This document shows positions 17,891-25,183 of a stretch of DNA of 64,000 nucleotides, in pieces. How positions within the stretch are numbered: position 1 is the stretch's first letter; the number at the start of each line of letters is the position of its first letter. Source of the stretch: Actinophytocola gossypii (lineage in GTDB: Bacteria; Actinomycetota; Actinomycetes; Mycobacteriales; Pseudonocardiaceae); contig NZ_JAFFZE010000017.1 in assembly GCF_025165815.1 (NCBI RefSeq), positions 124,001 through 188,000 on the forward strand, in the 5' to 3' direction. The notes below the pieces were generated by a model. It saw nothing but the letters and a program-made list of their open reading frames with translations, was not told the DNA's origin and did not search any database. A program made the position numbers and the translations under genes.

Positions 17891-18463
17891 GTGCCCTATC
17901 CGGACGATCTGCTCAGCGACGGCGAGCGCGTCATCCTGCACAAGCACTCGCACTGGAAGATGCTGCTGCTGCCGTACGTCGTGCTCATCCTGACCCTCGC
18001 CGCCGGCATCTGGCTCGCGCTCCTCATCCAGGACGAGTCCTGGAACATGATCGGCTGGATCGCCATCGGCGTGATCGCGCTGGCCATCCTCGTCTGGCTG
18101 TTCTTCGTGCCGTTCATCCGCTGGCGCACGACCCACTTCATCGTGACCACCGATCGGGTGATGGCCCGCGAGGGCGTGATCAACCGCACCGGCATCGACA
18201 TCCCGCTCGGCCGGATCAACAGCGTCCGGTTCGAGCACGGCCTGGTCGACCGGATCTTCGGCTGCGGCACGCTGATCATCGAGTCCGCGTCCCAGGAGCC
18301 GCTGGAGTTCGACGACATCCCCAAGGTGGAGAAGGTGCACACCCTGATCTACCGCGAGGTCAACGACAACCCGCACGACGACTACGGCGCCGGCCAGATG
18401 ATGCCGGGCGGACCGGCCGGCACCCAGCCGCTGCCGCCGCGGGACCAGCAGCGCCGCTGGTGA
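17891..18463 (+). CDS. PH domain-containing membrane protein (bPH2)
   Basis: The product has 190 residues. Two adjacent transmembrane segments (about residues 25-48 and 55-78) are followed by a bacterial PH-like domain with TTHFIVTTDRVMAREGVINRTGIDIPLGRINSVRFEHGLVDRIFG-type sequence, then a short Pro/Gly-rich cytoplasmic tail. GTG at 17891 has GGGAGGAC upstream. It is the counterpart of the membrane protein beside birA in M. tuberculosis (Rv3278c as I recall). The role is unknown. Its TGA overlaps the GTG of the next gene. Confidence 0.85.
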   Translation: MPYPDDLLSDGERVILHKHSHWKMLLLPYVVLILTLAAGIWLALLIQDESWNMIGWIAIGVIALAILVWLFFVPFIRWRTTHFIVTTDRVMAREGVINRTGIDIPLGRINSVRFEHGLVDRIFGCGTLIIESASQEPLEFDDIPKVEKVHTLIYREVNDNPHDDYGAGQMMPGGPAGTQPLPPRDQQRRW

Positions 18464-19401
18464 GCGCGCGCGAACTCGGCCTGCCCGCCCGGGTGCCCGC
18501 CGACGGGCTGCCCGAGCGGGTCACGATCTGGGAGGTCGGCCCGCGCGACGGCCTGCAGAACGAGCAGGCGGTCGTGCCGGTCGAGGTGAAGCTGGAGTTT
18601 ATCGACCGGCTCGCGGCCGCCGGTCTCGGCACGGTCGAGGCCACCAGCTTCGTGCACCCCAAGTGGGTGCCGCAGCTCGCCGACGCCGAGGCGCTGCTCG
18701 CCGACCTGCCCCGGCGCGACGGCGTGCGCTATCCGGTGCTCGTGCCCAACGAACGCGGCCTCGACCGCGCGCTCGCCGCCGGCGTGCGGCACATCGCGAT
18801 CTTCGCCAGCGCCACCGAGACCTTCGCCAACCGCAACCTCAACCGCACCCTCGACGACCAGTTCGCCATGTTCGAGCCGGTCGTCGGCCGGGCGGTCGCC
18901 GAGGGCCTCGACGTGCGCGGCTACGTCTCGATGTGCTTCGGCGACCCGTGGGAGGGCCCGGTCGACCGGGCCGCGGTCGTCGGCGTCGGCCGGCGGCTGC
19001 TCGACCTCGGCTGCTCCCAGCTCTCCCTCGGCGACACCATCGGCGTGGCCACCGCGGGCCAGGTCAGCGCACTGCTCGACGACTTCGCCTCGGCCGGCAC
19101 ACCGATGTCCGCGCTGGCCGTGCACTTCCACGACACCTACGGCCAGGCGCTCGCCAACACCCTCGCCGCGCTGCGCCACGGCGTCACCACCGTCGACTCC
19201 TCCGCCGGTGGGCTCGGCGGCTGCCCCTACGCCGAGTCGGCCACCGGCAACCTCGCCACCGAGGACCTCGTCTGGCTGCTCGACGGCCTCGGCGTCACGA
19301 CCGGCGTGGATCTCGACGCGCTCGCCGACACCAGCGCCTGGCTCGCCGGCCGGCTCGGCCGCCCGAGCCCGTCGCGCGTGGTGCGGGCCCTGCGCGGCTG
19401 A
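18460..19401 (+). CDS. Hydroxymethylglutaryl-CoA lyase-like aldolase
   Basis: This is a 313-residue TIM-barrel protein of the DRE-metallolyase superfamily. Motifs are VTIWEVGPRDGLQNE (metal and catalytic Arg-Asp), EATSFVHPKWVPQ, HFHDTYGQALANT (metal-binding His) and the cysteine-bearing GGLGGCPYAESATGN, which is the HMG-CoA lyase active-site signature. The expected reaction is cleavage of 3-hydroxy-3-methylglutaryl-CoA to acetyl-CoA and acetoacetate in leucine breakdown. The start GTG overlaps the stop of the PH-domain gene (GTGA). Side activities on related acyl-CoAs cannot be excluded. Confidence 0.87.
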   Translation: MSARELGLPARVPADGLPERVTIWEVGPRDGLQNEQAVVPVEVKLEFIDRLAAAGLGTVEATSFVHPKWVPQLADAEALLADLPRRDGVRYPVLVPNERGLDRALAAGVRHIAIFASATETFANRNLNRTLDDQFAMFEPVVGRAVAEGLDVRGYVSMCFGDPWEGPVDRAAVVGVGRRLLDLGCSQLSLGDTIGVATAGQVSALLDDFASAGTPMSALAVHFHDTYGQALANTLAALRHGVTTVDSSAGGLGGCPYAESATGNLATEDLVWLLDGLGVTTGVDLDALADTSAWLAGRLGRPSPSRVVRALRG

Positions 19402-19402
19402 C

Positions 19403-20008
19403 GTGCACCCCGAGTTGGCCCCCGGCCCGGTGCTGGTCTGGCGCCTGCCGTCCCCGCTGCTGACCATCTCCTCCGGGGCGCTCGGCGGCGGCATCGGCGA
19501 GCGGCGCTGGGTGATCAACGCGACCGTCCCGCACGGCTACGACCGCGACGACCCCGACGTGCACCTGGCCGAGCTCGCCGCCGCGCTCGACCTGACCGGC
19601 CCCGGCACCGGGTTCCTCACCGCCGTCGACGTGCGGGAGGTGGCGACCGCGGCGGACTCCGGCGTGCTGGCCCACGTCACCGCCGGCATCGGTGCCCACC
19701 CGACCTGGGCGGCCGCGCCGGACGCCGCCGTCGCCGCACCCTCGGTGGGCACGATCAACGCGGTCTGCTTCCTCCCGGTCCGCCTGTCCGACGCCGCCCT
19801 GGTCAACGCGGTCGCCACGGTCGCCGAGGCCAAGGCGCAGGCCCTCGCCGAGGCGGGCGTGCCGGGCACCGGCACCAGCACCGACGCGACCGCGCTGCTC
19901 TGCCCCGTCGACGGCGAGCCGGAGGCCTACGGCGGCCCGCGCTCCCGAGTCGGCAGCGCACTCGCCCGCGCCGCGCACACCGCGATCCACACCGCGTTAC
20001 GCGCGTAG
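19403..20008 (+). CDS. cbiZ: Adenosylcobinamide amidohydrolase (CbiZ family)
   Basis: CbiZ cleaves the aminopropanol arm from (pseudo)cobinamides so they can be rebuilt into the cell's own cobamide. The 201-residue protein has the family landmarks SSGALGGGIGERRWVINATVPHGYD in outline, LTAVDVREVATA, GTINAVCFLPVRLSDAALVNAVATVAEAKAQAL and GTSTDATALLCP. GTG at 19403 starts 1 nt after the lyase stop, so the two are probably co-transcribed. No cobalamin riboswitch was seen upstream. Methylmalonyl-CoA mutase downstream of the local propionyl-CoA carboxylase would need cobalamin, a plausible physiological link. Confidence 0.85.
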   Translation: MHPELAPGPVLVWRLPSPLLTISSGALGGGIGERRWVINATVPHGYDRDDPDVHLAELAAALDLTGPGTGFLTAVDVREVATAADSGVLAHVTAGIGAHPTWAAAPDAAVAAPSVGTINAVCFLPVRLSDAALVNAVATVAEAKAQALAEAGVPGTGTSTDATALLCPVDGEPEAYGGPRSRVGSALARAAHTAIHTALRA

Positions 20009-20052
20009 GCCCACACCCGATTCGCTTCGAGAACAAGTGGAACCGAACCCCC

Positions 20053-20079
20053 GTCGGTCACGTCCAACGCCTGACCGAC
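20053..20079. terminator. 8-bp inverted repeat between cbiZ and the toxin operon
   Basis: GTCGGTCA (20053-20060) is exactly complementary to TGACCGAC (20072-20079), with an 11-nt loop. It lies 45 nt after the cbiZ stop and 29 nt before the YbaB-like start. No U-tract follows. It could be a terminator for the upstream operon or an operator for the downstream one. Confidence 0.4.
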
Positions 20080-20107
20080 GACCATGCCTTCACCTCCGGA
20101 GGTAGCC

Positions 20108-20548
20108 GTGCAGGCTGACCACCGCGCACAGGTCGACGAACTGCTGGCGGACTACCGCCGCAGCCGGGAGCAGCTCGGCGCGGTGCACCGCGCGCTCGCC
20201 GCCGTCAGCGCCTCGGTCACCAGCGAGGACCGGTTGGTGACGGTGACCGTCGGCGCGCAGGGGCAGCTGACCGGGCTGGTGATCGTCGAGTCCGCGTACC
20301 GGACGCTGCGCCCGCACGAGCTCGCCGCGCGGATCGTCGAGCTGACCGCGGCGGCCGCCGCGAAGGTCACCCGGGCGGCCGGCGAGGTGCTGGCCCCGGT
20401 GCTGCCGAGGGGCACCGACCCGGAGGCGTTGCTGCGCGGAACCGCGGATCTCACCCGGTCGGAGGTCAAGCCGGCGGCGCGGAATGCCGTTGACTCCGAC
20501 GAGACGTTCGAGAACCTCAGCTGGATCCGCCCCGGGGGTGAGAGATGA
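20108..20548 (+). CDS. YbaB/EbfC family nucleoid-associated protein
   Basis: The product has 146 residues. The core matches the YbaB/EbfC fold: an N-terminal helix (VDELLADYRRSREQLGAVHRAL), then a sheet and C-terminal helix with VTVTVGAQGQLTGLVI and LAARIVELTAAAAAKVTRAAGE. In actinobacteria such proteins often accompany WXG100 genes in type VII effector operons. GTG at 20108 has GGAGG 5 nt upstream. That site is inside the perfect palindrome ACCTCCGGAGGT (20092-20103). The stop overlaps the next ATG (ATGA). Confidence 0.75.
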   Translation: MQADHRAQVDELLADYRRSREQLGAVHRALAAVSASVTSEDRLVTVTVGAQGQLTGLVIVESAYRTLRPHELAARIVELTAAAAAKVTRAAGEVLAPVLPRGTDPEALLRGTADLTRSEVKPAARNAVDSDETFENLSWIRPGGER

Positions 20549-20877
20549 CCGACGTTCCCGCCGGCTTCGAGGCCGACCCGGAGCGGCTGGCGACCCAGGC
20601 CGGTCAGTTCGACGACCTGGCCGGCAGAGCAGAGACGATCCACCGCACCCTGGCGGAGGCCCTGTCCACGACCGGCGAGTGCTGGGGCACCGACGCCGTC
20701 GGCCAGAGCTTCCGCACCGCCCACGCGGGGCCTGCCGACGGCACCCTGGCCCGGTTGTCGTCCCTGACCTCGGACCTGGGTGGGGTGGGTGCGCGCTTCG
20801 CCGGCACCGCCGCCACGTACACCGCCACCGACGACGGCGCGGTCGAGCGTCTCCGCGCCGTCGACCCGGACGCGTAG
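20545..20877 (+). CDS. WXG100-type ESX protein
   Basis: The product has 110 residues. Two helices flank GECWGTDAVG at about residue 50, the Trp-x-Gly-type turn of the WXG100 family. The C-terminal part is ATYTATDDGAVERL. The start overlaps the YbaB-like stop by ATGA, and the stop is 2 nt before the toxin GTG. In characterised ESX toxins a small WXG100 partner pairs with the N-terminal secretion domain of the effector. That role is inferred here from size, motif and operon position. Confidence 0.75.
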   Translation: MTDVPAGFEADPERLATQAGQFDDLAGRAETIHRTLAEALSTTGECWGTDAVGQSFRTAHAGPADGTLARLSSLTSDLGGVGARFAGTAATYTATDDGAVERLRAVDPDA

Positions 20878-20879
20878 TC

Positions 20880-23057
20880 GTGGGCATCGAGCTGCCGGCG
20901 GAGCTGGCCGACGTCGCCGCCCAGGCCGGCGTCCACTGGCCCGAGGCGGACGAGGACGCGATGGCCCGCTCCGCGCAGGCCTGGCGAGACGCCGCGACGA
21001 GCCTGACGACCCTCACGACCGACGCGGACAACGCGGTGCGCACCACGCTGACGTCGATCGAGGGCGAGACCGCGAGGGCCGCGACCGAGCACTGGACGAC
21101 GTTCGTCGAACCGGACGCGGGCCACCTGACGTCGACGGTCCGCGGCATGACCGAGGCCGCCGACCGCTTGGACCACGCCGCCCAACAGGTAGGCGCCGCG
21201 AAGGTCGAGATCGTCCGCAACCTGGTCTCCCTGGCCCAGAACTCCGACGCGGCGCACACCGCCGCGGCCGCCGGCCATCCGACGGCGCTCGCGGGCCTGC
21301 AGACCGCCGTCGACGGCACCACCGCGAACGTGTCCAACATCGAGTCGAACCTGATCAGCGCCGTACAACCGGCATCGGGCGTGACGATGTCCGCCGTGGA
21401 GCCCCTGGTCGACGCCAACCCCGGCGCCCACGAACCGACGCCGTTGGTCGAGAACGTGACGGCGCAGGCCGAGCAGGCGACCGGGCACGCGACCGGCGTG
21501 GTCGAGGACGTGAGTGGCCGGGCGGCAGGTCTGGTCGAGGGGTCGGGTGCGCACGCGGCCGGTGTGGTCGAGGAGACAGGGGGTCGGGCGGCAGGTCTGG
21601 TCGAGGGGACGGGCCGTCAGGCCGACGCCGTCGCGCAGGGCGTGGCCGGTCTCGGCGACGGCCAGGGGCCGCACGGGTCCCTTGGGCACGGCCCGGGGGA
21701 CCGGCTCCACCACGTCGCCGACGCCGCCATCGGCCAGGTTCCCGGTGCCTTCCCCGACGCCGGCAACCCCGAGGTCACCGGCCCGGTCACGATCGGCGGC
21801 CCGCCCGACTTCGCCGACGACCGCCCCACCCCACCCAGCGGGGTCACCGTGCAGGCCGGGTTCGACCCCGGCGCGGCGGTTCCGGCACAGCTGCCCGCGT
21901 CCGCCCCGCCCGTCTCCGGCGTACCCGCGCCGGGCCAGCCGGCCCCGGGCCCCACGCCCGGCGTCACCCCGGGCGTGCCCGGCGTCAACCCGGGTGTGAC
22001 CGGCGGCGGACCCACCGGCGGCGCGGCTCCCGCCCCGGGCGCCGCGGTTCCCGGCCAGCGCCCGCCGGACCGCCCGATCCCCATGCGCCCCGCCGACCCG
22101 ATCGCGCCGGGAGACAACCGCCCCAAGGCGGGACCGGCACCTAGTCAGCCCCCCGCCAAGCCCGTCCACCCACCGGTGTCCGGCCCTCCCGCCCGGCCGG
22201 GCTTCGTTCCGGTGCACGATCCGGGTCAGCCCGGTGCCGGGAAACCGGTCGCCGGTCCCGTCAAGCCGGGCACCGGACCGGGCGACCCGGGCCAGCCCAA
22301 CGGCCCGGTCCACCCGGGCGCCCCCGAGAAGCCCAGGCCCGTCGTCCGCGAACGCGACGAAGCGCTCGCCCTCTTCTGGGTCCACATGTTCCCCATCGGC
22401 CACATGCCCGTCGCCGCTGATCGGCCGGGGCGGCAGGTGGCGGCGCCGCGCGAGGAGCTCGACTACGCGGCTGGCCTGCGGTTCGAGCCGGGGGACCACC
22501 CGCGCTCCGACCTCGTCGACGGCACCGACCGGCTGGCCGCCCTCCGTGCGGGAGCCGACCGGGTCGACCCGGTCGAACCCCTCACCCGCGACGACATCCC
22601 GGCCATCACCGAGGGCCACGACCCGCTCGGCGGCGAGCACGAACGCGACTGGGACCGGCGCTACCAGGTCCGCTTCGGCCGCGTCACCGCCGAGGGCATC
22701 CGACCCGACGGGCTCGAGTTCGCCTGGCCGCCCGGCGAGCTCTACCCCGAGGGCGGCTCCGCCGACGGCGAGGCCGAGATCCTCGACGAGGGCACCGAAC
22801 TCGACCGCTTCGGGCCGGCGGAGGGCCGGGTCTTCGCCGAGGCCGGCACCCGGTTCGCGCAACGCTCGCTGCCGCCGGCGCACCTCGACCAGGGGTACCG
22901 CCGGTACCGGGTACTCCGGCCGCTCCCGGTGTGGCGCGCGGTCTCGGCCGCCTGGTTCGCCCAACCGGGTGGCGGCATCCGTTACCGAACCACCCAGTCG
23001 GCGATCGAGCTCGTTGCGCTCGGTTACCTGGCCGACGTCACCAGGGAGGAACCATGA
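20880..23057 (+). CDS. ESX-type effector with C-terminal TNT (NAD+ glycohydrolase) domain
   Basis: The product has 725 residues. Residues 1-180 are helical with VHWPEADEDAMARSAQAWRDAA, resembling the secretion domain of CpnT-like proteins. Residues 190-260 hold repeats around GRAAGLVEG. Residues 300-480 are Pro/Gly-rich. Residues ~585-720 match the tuberculosis necrotizing toxin fold: LDRFGPAEGRVFAEAGTRFAQRSLPP, YRRYRVLRPLPV, AWFAQPGGGIRYR. Family members hydrolyse NAD+ in target cells. The residue after GGG-x, usually Gln in TNT domains as I recall, is Arg711 here. The gene overlaps the immunity candidate by ATGA. It is probably exported by a type VII system encoded elsewhere. Confidence 0.85.
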   Translation: MGIELPAELADVAAQAGVHWPEADEDAMARSAQAWRDAATSLTTLTTDADNAVRTTLTSIEGETARAATEHWTTFVEPDAGHLTSTVRGMTEAADRLDHAAQQVGAAKVEIVRNLVSLAQNSDAAHTAAAAGHPTALAGLQTAVDGTTANVSNIESNLISAVQPASGVTMSAVEPLVDANPGAHEPTPLVENVTAQAEQATGHATGVVEDVSGRAAGLVEGSGAHAAGVVEETGGRAAGLVEGTGRQADAVAQGVAGLGDGQGPHGSLGHGPGDRLHHVADAAIGQVPGAFPDAGNPEVTGPVTIGGPPDFADDRPTPPSGVTVQAGFDPGAAVPAQLPASAPPVSGVPAPGQPAPGPTPGVTPGVPGVNPGVTGGGPTGGAAPAPGAAVPGQRPPDRPIPMRPADPIAPGDNRPKAGPAPSQPPAKPVHPPVSGPPARPGFVPVHDPGQPGAGKPVAGPVKPGTGPGDPGQPNGPVHPGAPEKPRPVVRERDEALALFWVHMFPIGHMPVAADRPGRQVAAPREELDYAAGLRFEPGDHPRSDLVDGTDRLAALRAGADRVDPVEPLTRDDIPAITEGHDPLGGEHERDWDRRYQVRFGRVTAEGIRPDGLEFAWPPGELYPEGGSADGEAEILDEGTELDRFGPAEGRVFAEAGTRFAQRSLPPAHLDQGYRRYRVLRPLPVWRAVSAAWFAQPGGGIRYRTTQSAIELVALGYLADVTREEP

Positions 23058-23335
23058 ACGCCGAGTCGATCGCCGAGTGGCTCGCCGCGGTCGGCGTCCC
23101 GGCCGAGATCCTCTCGATCGGCGCCGAGGCCGACAACTCCTGGTGCCTGGTCCGCGACGAGACCCCGGACGACGACGGCGTCCACGGCTGGGAGGTCTTC
23201 TGGCGGGAGCAGGGCAACCGCTACGACTGGGCCAGGTTCACCAACGAGCAGGTGGCCTGCCACTACCTGTTCGGCAGGCTCACCTGGGCCCAGGTCGTCC
23301 GCGGCGCCGTCGGGCAGCTGCCTACCCCCGCCTGA
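23054..23335 (+). CDS. Candidate immunity protein for the TNT toxin
   Basis: This 93-residue acidic protein starts MNAESIAEWLAAVGVP. Its middle reads as a small alpha/beta fold (SWCLVRDETPDDDGVHGWEVFWREQGNRYDWARF) and it ends in CHYLFGRLTWAQVV. There is no signal peptide, so it is cytosolic. ATG at 23054 overlaps the toxin TGA at 23055-23057 and has AGGGAGGA upstream, giving tight coupling of toxin and antidote synthesis. The M. tuberculosis TNT is neutralised by the adjacent IFT. I infer the same role from position and size, not from recognised homology. The 3' end overlaps the convergent hisN-like gene by 14 nt. Confidence 0.65.
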   Translation: MNAESIAEWLAAVGVPAEILSIGAEADNSWCLVRDETPDDDGVHGWEVFWREQGNRYDWARFTNEQVACHYLFGRLTWAQVVRGAVGQLPTPA

Positions 23336-24107
23336 GCAGGTCCAGTGCGGCGTCGTGCACGAGCCCGTTGGTGGCGAGCGCCGACCCGTGGTCGAAGCCC
23401 GGCTTGCCGTCCAGGTCGCTGAACCGCCCCCCGGCCTCGGTGACGATCACCTGCACCGCGGCCAGGTCCCACGCGTTGGCGATCGGATCGGTGGCGATGT
23501 CGAGCACGCCCTCGGCGACCAGGCAGTACTGCCAGTAGTCGCCGAACGCCCGGCTCTCCCAGCACGCCTCGACGAGGTCGATGTATCGCTCACGTGAGTG
23601 ATACGTCACCCAGGAGTTGAGATCCGTGGTCGACACATAGGCATCGCCCAGTGACCCGACCCCCGACACCCGCGCCCGCCGCGGCTCACTCCCGGACTTC
23701 GCCACCCAGGCCCCCGCACCGGCCGAGCCCCACCACCGCCGCCCGAACTCCGGCGCGCTGACCACCCCCACGATCGGCTGACCCTGCTCGACGAGCGCGA
23801 TCAACGTCGCCCAAGCGGGCGCGCCACGCAGGAAGTTCTTGGTCCCGTCGATCGGGTCGACCACCCAGGTGCGCCCGTCGCCGAGCGTCCCGCCCCGCTC
23901 CTCACCGAGGATCGCGTCGTCCGGCCGCACCTCGGCGAGCACCGCACGCATGGCGTCCTCGACCGCGGTGTCCGCGTCGGTCACCGGCGACCGGTCCGGC
24001 TTCCGGTCGACCACCAGATCAGCCGCCCGGAACCGAGCGGTGGTGATCGCGTCCGCGGCCTCCGCGAGCCGCAACGCGACGGACAGGTCATCAGCAAGCC
24101 TCGACAT
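23322..24107 (-). CDS. hisN: Inositol monophosphatase family protein, probable histidinol-phosphatase (HisN)
   Basis: The product is a 261-residue Mg-dependent phosphatase. Metal and substrate motifs are ILGEERGG, WVVDPIDGTKNFLRGAPAWATLIAL and the C-terminal ANAWDLAAVQVIVTEAGGRFSD. The RGAP..W arrangement and the GDYWQYCLVAEG stretch resemble actinobacterial HisN, which dephosphorylates histidinol phosphate. An inositol-phosphate substrate is the alternative. ATG at 24107 (MSRLADDLSVAL) was preferred over longer in-frame extensions, which are basic and low quality. It is convergent with the immunity gene and overlaps it by 14 nt. Confidence 0.8.
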   Translation of the reverse strand: MSRLADDLSVALRLAEAADAITTARFRAADLVVDRKPDRSPVTDADTAVEDAMRAVLAEVRPDDAILGEERGGTLGDGRTWVVDPIDGTKNFLRGAPAWATLIALVEQGQPIVGVVSAPEFGRRWWGSAGAGAWVAKSGSEPRRARVSGVGSLGDAYVSTTDLNSWVTYHSRERYIDLVEACWESRAFGDYWQYCLVAEGVLDIATDPIANAWDLAAVQVIVTEAGGRFSDLDGKPGFDHGSALATNGLVHDAALDLLRRG

Positions 24108-24162
24108 GCCCAGGATCGTGCCACGCGCCAGGAGCTGACCCGATCGGGTATCGCACCTCTGA

Positions 24163-24480
24163 TCGTTACTGCTACCAGGCCAGCGCGAGCTGCACTTCAC
24201 GAAGCAGAAGCCGGACCGTCGTCGTCTGCTGGCCGGTGCGGTCGCCCGCCTGCCGGTCGAGGTCTGTGTGCACACCCGTTCCTGGCGACGTCACGACGAA
24301 CCGGCCCGCCAGGAGTGTCTGGCGTACCTGGTTCACGACCTTCTCGTTCGGCAAGCGCATCGACCGGTGTTCGACACGCATAGAAAACGCAAAGCCCGCG
24401 AGACGACCGTCCGGACGCATCACGGGCTCACGTCCTCGGCCTACGGGGCCTCGGCGGCGCCAACTGTAGACCCTCCACAC
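24163..24480 (+). pseudogene. Fragment of a protein-coding gene (GQRELHFTK-type), N-terminus missing
   Basis: Directly after a TGA at 24160, the plus frame reads a protein-like stretch. It contains LLLPGQRELHFTKQKPDRR, LLAGAVARLPVEV, ARQECLAYLVHDLLV and HRPVFDT, but no plausible start. It decays after about 95 codons into sequence leading to the response regulator. From memory this resembles the middle of a small actinobacterial protein of unknown role whose intact form carries about 70 more N-terminal residues. The region is visibly lower in GC than its surroundings (AGAAAACGCAAAGCC). I treat it as a decayed gene filling the 414-bp gap between hisN and the two-component system. Confidence 0.4.
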
Positions 24481-24509
24481 CGTCGCGGCTGTTCGTGGTG
24501 GGGTCGGCC

Positions 24510-24515
24510 TAGGCT
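24510..24515 (+). promoter_or_regulatory. Candidate -10 (TAGGCT) for the two-component operon
   Basis: TAGGCT ends 6 nt before the GTG at 24522, predicting a leaderless transcript for the response regulator. Confidence 0.4.
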
Positions 24516-24521
24516 GGCGGG

Positions 24522-25181
24522 GTGAGTGTGGTGCTGCTGGCCGAGGACGACGCCGCGATCGCCGATCCGCTGTCCCGTGCCCTCCATCGGGAGGGCTACG
24601 AGGTGCGCGTGGTGGTCGACGGCCACAGCGCGTTCGATTCGGCGAGCGGGGGCGGGGTGGACCTGCTCGTGCTCGACCTCGGCCTTCCCGGGATCGACGG
24701 GCTCGACGTGTGCCGCCGGTTGCGGGCCGCCGGTCGGGGGCTCCCCGTTCTCATGCTGACCGCCCGCGCCGACGAGGTCGACTTCGTCGTCGGGCTCGAC
24801 GCCGGGGCGGACGACTACGTCGCCAAGCCGTTCCGGCTGGCCGAGCTGCTCGCCCGGATCCGGGCCCTGCTGCGTCGCCGCGCTCCCGACATCATCGAGG
24901 TCAACGGGGTGAAGATGGACCTCGCCGCCCGGCTGGTCATCGTCGACGGGGACGAGGTCACCCTCGCCAACAAGGAGTTCGAGTTGCTGCGGGTGCTGAT
25001 CCAGCGCGCCGGCCAGGTCGTCACCCGCGAGGAGATCCTCGACGAGGTGTGGGGCGGGCCGGAACTGCGCACCAGCAAGACCCTGGACATGCACATGTCG
25101 TGGCTGCGCCGCAAGCTCGGCCACCGCGCCGGCCGGATCGCCACCGTTCGCGGCGTCGGCTTCCGGTTCAACTCCGAGTAG
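24522..25181 (+). CDS. OmpR/PhoB-family response regulator
   Basis: The product has 219 residues. The receiver domain (1-115) has acidic EDD at 8-10, phospho-acceptor D52 in VLDLGLPG, a T in MLTARAD and K in DDYVAKPFR. The C-terminal winged helix has the ANKEFELLRVLIQRAGQVVTREEILDEVW recognition and ends in RGVGFRFNSE. All key residues are present. It is followed 2 nt later by its histidine kinase. No target genes are evident next to it. Confidence 0.93.
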   Translation: MSVVLLAEDDAAIADPLSRALHREGYEVRVVVDGHSAFDSASGGGVDLLVLDLGLPGIDGLDVCRRLRAAGRGLPVLMLTARADEVDFVVGLDAGADDYVAKPFRLAELLARIRALLRRRAPDIIEVNGVKMDLAARLVIVDGDEVTLANKEFELLRVLIQRAGQVVTREEILDEVWGGPELRTSKTLDMHMSWLRRKLGHRAGRIATVRGVGFRFNSE

Positions 25182-25183
25182 CC

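Noticed and set aside
20009-20107. Cobalamin riboswitch near cbiZ
   Set aside because: cbiZ is the last gene of its unit. Neither this gap nor the region before 18460 shows the B12-box or a suitable fold.
24172-24480. 102-codon minus-strand frame in the hisN-regulator gap
   Set aside because: It is less protein-like than the plus-strand fragment reading, has no start context, and matches no family I know.
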